Below are positions 57,481 to 64,000 of a stretch of DNA of 64,000 nucleotides, piece by piece. The position numbers were made by a program, and so were the translations under genes. This DNA comes from Alphaproteobacteria bacterium (lineage in GTDB: Bacteria; Pseudomonadota; Alphaproteobacteria; Sphingomonadales; Emcibacteraceae). Under the pieces are notes generated by a model. The model did not search any database. It was not told where the DNA came from and worked only from the letters and a program-made list of their open reading frames with translations. The stretch lies in NCBI GenBank assembly GCA_030428615.1, contig JAUIDN010000005.1:90916-154915 (forward strand). The letters run 5' to 3'. Within the stretch, counting starts at the first letter, position 1; every line of letters starts with the position of its first letter.

Positions 57481-58425
57481 GTGAGCATGAAAGACCCATA
57501 TAAAGTACTTGGCGTATCAAAAGATACCAGCCCAGCAGATCTGAAAAAAACATATCGCAAGCTTGCCATGAAGCTTCACCCGGATCAAAATCCGGGCGAT
57601 GAAAAAGTCGCCGAACAATTTAAGGAAGTTTCGGCGGCCTACGCCCTGCTCAGCGATGAGAAAATGAAAGCACGCTATGACCGCGGTGAAATAAATCCGG
57701 ATGGAAGCGAAAAAGGTTTCGCCAATTATCAGCAGCACGCTGGTGGTGGTGCCCATCCGTTTGGTGGCGGCGGTCAGGGGTTTGGCGCTTTTGGTGCGGG
57801 CTTCGACGCAGAAGATTTATTCTCAAGCCTTTTTGGTGGTGGACGCGCAAGAACGCAGCAAAGACCAAAACCCAGTAGACGTGGTGAAGATCGAACCTAT
57901 AAGATTGACATTGATTTTCTGGATGCGGTACGTGGCAGCAAAAAGCAGATTAAGCTCGAAACAGGTAAAACGCTTAACGTAAACACACCCGTAAATGTGA
58001 AGGAAGGACAACAAATCCGGCTAAAGGGCCAGGGAAGTCCCGGCATGGGTGGTGGACCAAACGGCGATGCTTTAATTGAGGTTCATATAAAAAAACACCC
58101 CTATTTCACACGTTCGGATAACAATATTATCATGGAACTTCCAATCACACTGGAAGAGGCGGTCCTCGGCGCAAAAGTAACCGTTCCAACCATCTCCGGC
58201 AAAATTTCTTTAACCATTCCCAAAAATTCAAGCTCTGGAAAAACCATGCGCTTGAAAGGTAAAGGAGCGGCAGACCCAAAAACGAAGAAGACCGGGGACC
58301 AACTTGTGAAGTTGATGATAATGCTGCCGGATGAAGCAGATTCAAACCTTGAAAAAATTATCAAAAAATGGTCCACTGACAGCAAAGATTCAGAAGTCAA
58401 AAATATTCGTGGACATTTGATATAG
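57481..58425 (+). CDS. DnaJ-family co-chaperone, CbpA-type (no zinc finger)
   Basis: DPYKVLGVSKDTSPADLKKTYRKLAMKLHPDQNPGD; G/F-rich region; C-terminal DnaJ domains; no CxxCxGxG repeats. Confidence 0.93.
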   Translation: MSMKDPYKVLGVSKDTSPADLKKTYRKLAMKLHPDQNPGDEKVAEQFKEVSAAYALLSDEKMKARYDRGEINPDGSEKGFANYQQHAGGGAHPFGGGGQGFGAFGAGFDAEDLFSSLFGGGRARTQQRPKPSRRGEDRTYKIDIDFLDAVRGSKKQIKLETGKTLNVNTPVNVKEGQQIRLKGQGSPGMGGGPNGDALIEVHIKKHPYFTRSDNNIIMELPITLEEAVLGAKVTVPTISGKISLTIPKNSSSGKTMRLKGKGAADPKTKKTGDQLVKLMIMLPDEADSNLEKIIKKWSTDSKDSEVKNIRGHLI

Positions 58426-59289
58426 ATGAAAAAACCCGTCGCTTTTGCAAAATTTCTTATAACAGCAGTAGCAAATTTTAATAAACACGACGGAATGGTC
58501 ATGGCGGGGCATCTGGCCTTCTTAAGTATGCTGGCCCTGTTTCCTTTTATCATTTTTCTTGTCTCGCTCGCGGGTACATTCGGTCAATCGACTGCTGGTA
58601 CCGACGCTCTTGCCTATATGTTCGAAAATATGCCGCCGGATGTTGCTGTTGTTTTACGCGCGCCGATCCAGCAAATGGTTTCAACCTCAAGCAGCGGGAT
58701 AATGACCTTCAGTATTATTGGCGCATTGTGGGTTTCTTCGTCCGCTATTGATGCTGCGCGGCTTGCCATCGTCCGGGCCTATTCCACAGTGACGCGACGA
58801 CCATATATAAGGCGGCGGGCCGAAGGGCTGCTGTTGGTAATTTTGTCGGCGACCAGTATTATTCTGGGCATGACAGCGCTGGTTTTTGGTCCCGTCATCT
58901 GGAAGGCGATCATAAAATTCAGCCCGGTTGATGCCGATTGGAACTTTCTTTGGAACCTTGTCAGGCTGTCGATCAGCTTTGGTCTTATATTTGGCGCGCT
59001 TTGTCTGGCTTATTATGTATTAAGGCCGCGCAGCTTAAAAATCAGAGCACCGGTCTCCCGCGGGGCCTTGGCAGCGATAATTGTGTGGATGATTGTTGCC
59101 AATGGTTTCTCGCTATACCTTAAATATTTTGGCAACTACGATGTTACCTACGGAAGCCTTGCCGGCGCCATAATTGCCCTTATGTTTTTTTATTTTATCA
59201 GCGTCGGTTTCATCCTCGGAGCGGAAATCAATGCTTCAATCTACCATCGGCGATTGGAGCGTTTGGAAAAAAAAGCGCCAAGTGATTGA
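58426..59289 (+). CDS. YihY/BrkB family inner membrane protein
   Basis: DGMVMAGHLAFLSMLALFPFIIFLVSL; GALAAIIVWMIVANGFSLYLKYFGNYDVTYGSLAGAIIALMFFYF. Confidence 0.92.
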   Translation: MKKPVAFAKFLITAVANFNKHDGMVMAGHLAFLSMLALFPFIIFLVSLAGTFGQSTAGTDALAYMFENMPPDVAVVLRAPIQQMVSTSSSGIMTFSIIGALWVSSSAIDAARLAIVRAYSTVTRRPYIRRRAEGLLLVILSATSIILGMTALVFGPVIWKAIIKFSPVDADWNFLWNLVRLSISFGLIFGALCLAYYVLRPRSLKIRAPVSRGALAAIIVWMIVANGFSLYLKYFGNYDVTYGSLAGAIIALMFFYFISVGFILGAEINASIYHRRLERLEKKAPSD

Positions 59290-59384
59290 ATTTGATGCAA
59301 AATTGTGTAGGATTAAGTAAAATTTGATATCGGAAAAAATATCATTATAAAACATTTGGGAACTGTTACCCAGAGGAATAAAAA

Positions 59385-60206
59385 ATGGCTGAAAAAAAAG
59401 GACTCCTTTCAGGAAAACGCGGCATCATTATGGGAGCCGCCAACAATCGTTCAATCGCGTGGGGAATAGCAAAAAAAGCCGCCGATGAAGGTGCCGAGCT
59501 CGCCTTCACCTATCAGGGGGAAGCCCTTGAAAAACGCGTTCGTCCGCTTGCGGAAAGTGTAGGGTCAGATATTGTGCTACAGTGCGACGTCACCGATCCT
59601 CAGTCAATTGATGATGTTTTTACATCCCTGGAAAAAATATGGGGAAAACTTGATTTCCTTGTTCATGCCATCGCTTACGCGGACAAAGCTGAACTGACAG
59701 GGCGGTACATTGATACCTCACCGGAAAATTTCAGAATGAGCATGGAAATTTCATGTTATTCCTTCACCGCGATCGCTCAACGTGCGGAAAAGCTGATGAC
59801 TGACGGTGGCAGCATGATTACCCTTAGTTATTATGGTGCTGAAAAGGTTATACCGCATTATAATGTTATGGGCATTGCAAAAGCAGCCCTTGAGGCAAGT
59901 GTCAAATATCTCGCACGTGATCTGGGTCCAAAAAATATTCGGGTGAACAGCATATCAGCAGGACCGATCAAAACGCTTGCTGCATCTGGTATCGGAGATT
60001 TTCGTTACATTCTGAAATGGAATGAACTTAATTCGCCAATGGGTCGCAATGTGACGATAGAAGAAGTTGGCAATACTGGCGTTTATTTTATCAGTGACCT
60101 TTCTTCAGGTGTAACTGGTGAAAATCATCATGTGGATGCTGGCTACCATGTAATGGGCATGAAACGGGAAGATACCCCTGACCTCACCCTTCATAAGGAA
60201 GAGTAA
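59385..60206 (+). CDS. fabI: Enoyl-[acyl-carrier-protein] reductase (NADH) FabI
   Basis: GANNRSIAWGIAKKAADEGAELAFTYQG; SYYGAEKVIPHYNVMGIAKAALEASVKYLARDLGPKNIRVNSISAGPIKTLAASGI. Confidence 0.96.
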   Translation: MAEKKGLLSGKRGIIMGAANNRSIAWGIAKKAADEGAELAFTYQGEALEKRVRPLAESVGSDIVLQCDVTDPQSIDDVFTSLEKIWGKLDFLVHAIAYADKAELTGRYIDTSPENFRMSMEISCYSFTAIAQRAEKLMTDGGSMITLSYYGAEKVIPHYNVMGIAKAALEASVKYLARDLGPKNIRVNSISAGPIKTLAASGIGDFRYILKWNELNSPMGRNVTIEEVGNTGVYFISDLSSGVTGENHHVDAGYHVMGMKREDTPDLTLHKEE

Positions 60207-60209
60207 ATT

Positions 60210-61280
60210 ATGTCGGATAATAGTTTCGGGAAACTCTACCGGGTAACCACCTGGGGCGAGAGCCATGGACCATGCATTGGTTGCGTGGTTGATGGTGTGC
60301 CGCCGCGAATTGAGCTGTCCGAAACGGATCTGCAAAAATATCTTGATCAACGAAAACCCGGACAGAACCGATTTACCACGCAGCGTCAGGAACCGGATCA
60401 GGTAAAAATCGTCTCCGGTGTTTTTGAAGGAAAAACAACCGGAACGCCCATAAGCCTGATTATCGAAAATCAGGACCAGCGTTCAAAAGATTACGGCGAT
60501 ATTAAAGACAAATACAGACCGGGACACGCCGATTTTACCTATATGGAAAAATATGGCATCCGCGATTATCGTGGCGGTGGACGATCATCCGCACGCGAGA
60601 CGGCAATGCGTGTCGCTGCCGGGGGGGTCGCCCGTAAGATTCTGGGAAATAATATTAAAATCACTGGTGCGCTCGTTCAAATTGGCAATATGAAAATAGA
60701 TCCCGAAAATTGGGACGATAATCAGATTTCCAAAAACCCGTTCTGGTGTCCCGACGCGGACATGGTACCTGAATGGGAAAAATATCTGGACGAGATAAGA
60801 AAATCCGGAAGTTCAATCGGCGCGGTAATCGAAGTGCGCGCAAGCGGTGTTCCCGCCGGGCTTGGTGAACCGATATACGGTAAACTTGATGCCGATCTTG
60901 CCGCCGCGATGATGAGCATCAATGCGGTAAAAGGCGTTGAAATTGGTGCAGGTATGAATGCCGCCACGCTCACCGGGGAGCAGAATGCCGATGAAATCCG
61001 CATAAAAGGCAGCAATCCGCATTTCAAAAGTAACAATGCCGGCGGAATTTTAGGGGGCATTTCATCGGGGCAGGATCTGATTGTGCGATTTGCGGTAAAA
61101 CCAACCTCATCAATCCTCACCCCGCGTGAAACCATCGACGCAAAGGGTAATGAAACGGAAATCCTGACAAAAGGACGCCATGATCCCTGCGTTGGCATTC
61201 GCGCTGTTCCTATTGGCGAAGCGATGATGGCATGTGTTCTTGCGGATCATATCCTGCGCCATAAGGCCCAATGCGGGTAA
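60210..61280 (+). CDS. aroC: Chorismate synthase
   Basis: [79 protein letters not shown]. Confidence 0.98.
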   Translation: MSDNSFGKLYRVTTWGESHGPCIGCVVDGVPPRIELSETDLQKYLDQRKPGQNRFTTQRQEPDQVKIVSGVFEGKTTGTPISLIIENQDQRSKDYGDIKDKYRPGHADFTYMEKYGIRDYRGGGRSSARETAMRVAAGGVARKILGNNIKITGALVQIGNMKIDPENWDDNQISKNPFWCPDADMVPEWEKYLDEIRKSGSSIGAVIEVRASGVPAGLGEPIYGKLDADLAAAMMSINAVKGVEIGAGMNAATLTGEQNADEIRIKGSNPHFKSNNAGGILGGISSGQDLIVRFAVKPTSSILTPRETIDAKGNETEILTKGRHDPCVGIRAVPIGEAMMACVLADHILRHKAQCG

Positions 61281-61301
61281 TTATAAAGAAAAAACATTGC
61301 C

Positions 61302-61601
61302 ATGAATAACAAACCCATTGATTGCGAAAAAGCGAAGTTGGACCCAAGTGCCGTATTTGAAAATCCGGAAGGCGTAACGAAACGCAAAGATTTAACAAAG
61401 AAGCAGAAAATTGAAATTCTGCGACGCTGGGAATATGATGCCTGCGAATTGGAAGTCGCCGAAGAAGAAGGCATGTTAAGCAATGAACCATCGTTACTGG
61501 AACGGATTTTAGCGGAGCTGCATTCACTCGTCGGCAATATTGATACCGACCATTCGCCCCCGACCAAACAGCGCGGAATTACTTCTTCGGATGTAGATTG
61601 A
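61302..61601 (+). CDS. Conserved-type hypothetical protein (99 aa)
   Basis: Small acidic ORF directly following aroC; LTKKQKIEILRRWEYDACELEVAEEEGM. Confidence 0.65.
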   Translation: MNNKPIDCEKAKLDPSAVFENPEGVTKRKDLTKKQKIEILRRWEYDACELEVAEEEGMLSNEPSLLERILAELHSLVGNIDTDHSPPTKQRGITSSDVD

Positions 61602-61651
61602 TTGCAATAAAAGTACTTGTGGGTTTTTTTGGGGCACACTCGGGTTATGAT

Positions 61652-62530
61652 TTATGCCTGACTGCTTTTTACGTCAATCGGGCCTACAACCTTGACCGTG
61701 TTTGCTGTCTGAACGTTTGAGCTGAATGTATAACCATTTTCCTTTAACGCCAGTCGGCATTCATCCATCACCGCACTTTTCACATGCCAGTAATCTACCC
61801 CTTTATTAAATGTATTGATCCAGTAATATATCTTTAGCTCTACATATTGGGGGGTAAATCCGGAAATACTTGTAACACAAGGCGGATCAGGCAGAACATT
61901 TTCTACATTTTGTATTCTTTCCATCATTAAACGACACGCCGCCGCCGCATCATCATCATAATCAATCCCGACGGTGAAGCTAATTCTTCTGAGCCCGTCC
62001 ATCGTATAATTTAAAAGCGGTTGGCTGAATAATTGGGCGTTCGGGATAAAGATATCAATTCCGTCATAGGTGCGGATGTGTGTATGGCGTAACTCAACTT
62101 CCTGGACCTCACCCTCAAGATCCCCCGTGGCGACCAAATCCCCCATCTTAAACGGTTTACTGAACGCCAGATATATCCCGGCGAGGATATTTTCACCAAT
62201 GTCTCTGAACGCGATCCCAAATGCCAAAGCGGTGATCCCGCCACCTGTCAGAAGCCCAATGGATGCAGCGTTTAAATTCATTATATTCAGCGAAATGGAG
62301 ACCCCCACCAGCACGAAAACCCAGATTATAATTTTACGAAAAAAATTTCTGTGTGTCCTTGAAAGCGTACTGGTTTTTAAAAACCGCAGTAGTAAATTTC
62401 CCGCCAGACGCCCGAGCAGGAACATAACGATTAAGACAATAATTGAAATGGCGATTTGCGGGACAAGCCCCGCAGCATTCATCAATGATGCTTCAATAAT
62501 ACCGACGGCTTCTTCCATATTATCTCCCAA
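61652..62530 (-). CDS. MscS family mechanosensitive ion channel
   Basis: GLLTGGGITALAFGIAFRDIGENILAGIYLAFSKPFKMGDLVATGDLEGEVQEVELRHTHIRTYDGIDIFIPNAQLFS. Confidence 0.94.
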   Translation of the reverse strand: MGDNMEEAVGIIEASLMNAAGLVPQIAISIIVLIVMFLLGRLAGNLLLRFLKTSTLSRTHRNFFRKIIIWVFVLVGVSISLNIMNLNAASIGLLTGGGITALAFGIAFRDIGENILAGIYLAFSKPFKMGDLVATGDLEGEVQEVELRHTHIRTYDGIDIFIPNAQLFSQPLLNYTMDGLRRISFTVGIDYDDDAAAACRLMMERIQNVENVLPDPPCVTSISGFTPQYVELKIYYWINTFNKGVDYWHVKSAVMDECRLALKENGYTFSSNVQTANTVKVVGPIDVKSSQA

Positions 62531-62535
62531 CGTGC

Positions 62536-62817
62536 CTAATCCTCGTCCTTGTTCTGACCTTTGTCCGGTTTATTTCGGGCACCAATAATCATACCGATGA
62601 GCACGCCGGTGAGCAACGAAAACGCGATGATTAAAAACCGACGCGTTTGAAATGACCAGAAAAGAAAATTTATTTCAATGGCCGCCAGGTTCTGAATAAC
62701 AAAGATCACAAGAAGTGATCCCAATGTGATAGCCAGATAATGTTTGAATTTTTTCATGATCCACCCAAATGTGATAACGGGACTATCAAATATACTCCCG
62801 CATTTCATGATCCACAA
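62536..62817 (-). CDS. LapA domain (DUF1049) membrane protein; the real start may be an internal Met
   Basis: IFVIQNLAAIEINFLFWSFQTRRFLIIAFSLLTGVLIGMIIG. Confidence 0.75.
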   Translation of the reverse strand: MWIMKCGSIFDSPVITFGWIMKKFKHYLAITLGSLLVIFVIQNLAAIEINFLFWSFQTRRFLIIAFSLLTGVLIGMIIGARNKPDKGQNKDED

Positions 62818-62866
62818 GGGCGCTATCAGAAATCATTAATTGAAATGAGCGCTGGGTGCCCGCTCC

Positions 62867-62879
62867 CGACCCAAAGCGG
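62867..62879 (-). repeat. Inverted-repeat arm CGACCCAAAGCGG (reverse complement CCGCTTTGGGTCG)
   Basis: Exact 13-bp inverted match to 63800-63812. Confidence 0.7.
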
Positions 62880-62967
62880 CCATTCGCGTCCCTCTAATAA
62901 AGAACATCAACTAGCTAGCTTGACATTTTTGATAAGGTTGGCACAATCTATCTTTTATGGGGACATC

Positions 62968-63780
62968 ATGAAACAGTTTAAGTCGTATAAAACTTTCCTT
63001 AAAATATTGATTACGGGGTGCTTGCAATCTCTTTTCTTATTCACAAATACACATGCACAAGAAAATGAAGGCAGGTTGCAGAAAGGACTTTTTAATGCTC
63101 AAGCGACTAGCGTCGACACACTCGGGCAAGAATTAGCGACTAGCTATTCAAAGTTTCTCAAAAAAGATGAGTTATTTAGTTGGGAAGTTTTTGTGCCGTC
63201 TAACTATGATTTCAATTCTCCACCTGGAGTACTTGTTTATCATAGTAGGGATAATGACCCACAACTTTCTAAAGAATGGCAAGCCCTACTAGAAGAAAAG
63301 AACTTGATTTGGATTGCGACGAAGAACCAGCATAAAAGCAAAGCTAGCAGACATGTTAAATGGAATATAATTGGCGTTATGTCGTTACAGTATCTCATGA
63401 AATTATATAACATAGATACAAATAGATTATATGTATCCGGGCAACAAGAAGGTGGAGAAGTAGCAAGTGTAAGCGCTCGTGTTTACTCTGAAATATTTAG
63501 TGGAGCTATATATATTAATTGCAAACCGGAATTAATAACGGACAAAGTGAATAAGCTGTCTAGACCAGAACTCATAGAAAGAATGTTTGAACATAGATAC
63601 TCTTTTGTATCTGATATTAAAAATAAATCAGCAAAAGCAATGAGGAAAGTAGAAGAGAGATACAATTCGGTGGGTATAAAAGATACACAGTATCTCGAAA
63701 TTCAGAACCAATATGAAGAAGCACGAATTGATGTTTCTATTTTACGCAGGGCTCTTGATTTTATTGATGCCAAAGAATAA
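62968..63780 (+). CDS. Exported alpha/beta-hydrolase (esterase/PHB-depolymerase)-like protein with apparently degenerate nucleophile elbow
   Basis: Signal peptide; FVPSNYDFNSPPGVLVYHS, NIDTNRLYVSGQQEGGEVAS (esterase-like elbow with Q at the Ser position); start placed at ATG 62968. Confidence 0.6.
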   Translation: MKQFKSYKTFLKILITGCLQSLFLFTNTHAQENEGRLQKGLFNAQATSVDTLGQELATSYSKFLKKDELFSWEVFVPSNYDFNSPPGVLVYHSRDNDPQLSKEWQALLEEKNLIWIATKNQHKSKASRHVKWNIIGVMSLQYLMKLYNIDTNRLYVSGQQEGGEVASVSARVYSEIFSGAIYINCKPELITDKVNKLSRPELIERMFEHRYSFVSDIKNKSAKAMRKVEERYNSVGIKDTQYLEIQNQYEEARIDVSILRRALDFIDAKE

Positions 63781-63799
63781 ATTTACGCCTAACAAACGT

Positions 63800-63812
63800 C
63801 CGCTTTGGGTCG
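63800..63812 (+). repeat. Inverted-repeat arm CCGCTTTGGGTCG within GTCCGCTTTGGGTCGAACGCAGAC
   Basis: Exact inverted match to 62867-62879. Confidence 0.7.
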
Positions 63813-64000
63813 AACGCAGACACTCCGTTGAATAGTTATTAATCGTTATACATAAACCGGCAATTTCAATTCTTGTTGTTTCTAACTAACCGAAGTAACG
63901 TCCCAATCACTGCCATAAAAATAGGACGACTTTTACACATTAACTTATAACTATAGTTTTTTACTTTTCTTTTCTCTTCAGCATCAACGTCTTTTGAATG

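Noticed and set aside
63787-63833. Possible integron attC site (GCCTAAC ... GTTGAAT) downstream of the terminal gene
   Set aside because: R''-like GCCTAAC and R'-like GTTGAAT match loose consensus cores but are not complementary to each other, and the span (~47 bp) is shorter than usual attC sites; no integrase or second cassette is visible
1-64000. CRISPR arrays, rRNA/tRNA genes, prophage or transposase genes
   Set aside because: No regularly spaced direct repeats, recognisable RNA genes or mobile-element proteins seen while reading; tRNAscan-SE/Infernal would be needed to exclude small RNAs

Overview
The window is a 64 kb chromosomal segment from what looks like a marine-type alphaproteobacterium; that assignment is inferred from gene content and order only. 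It carries about 46 protein-coding genes. I found no rRNA, tRNA, CRISPR array or transposase. The left side begins with the C-terminal end of a reductive-dehalogenase-like Fe-S protein and a CvfB/S1 protein. Next comes an ornithine/citrulline catabolic cluster (CtlX, ornithine cyclodeaminase, divergent Lrp/AsnC regulator) with a split betaine-type ABC importer. The most striking locus is at about 6.2-26 kb. An NtrY/NtrC-like two-component pair is divergent from an HlyD-type membrane-fusion protein, one MacB-type ATPase and six consecutive ~810-830 aa MacB/FtsX-like permeases. A consensus sigma-54 promoter and palindromic putative enhancer sites lie in the divergent intergenic region. The remainder includes a gamma-glutamyltransferase and an amidohydrolase, a PlpD-like patatin/beta-barrel protein, a PLP aminotransferase, an MddA-like methyltransferase beside a ferritin-like diiron protein, and two tandem CadC-type TPR regulators (the second frameshifted). 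It also has a cysteine synthase-glutaredoxin fusion, two NhaC antiporters, a giant BNR/VPS10-like exported protein, nadA-nadC, housekeeping genes (pdxH, dnaJ-like, fabI, aroC), mscS and lapA. At the right edge a lower-GC gene encoding a putative inactive alpha/beta-hydrolase is bracketed by inverted copies of CCGCTTTGGGTCG.
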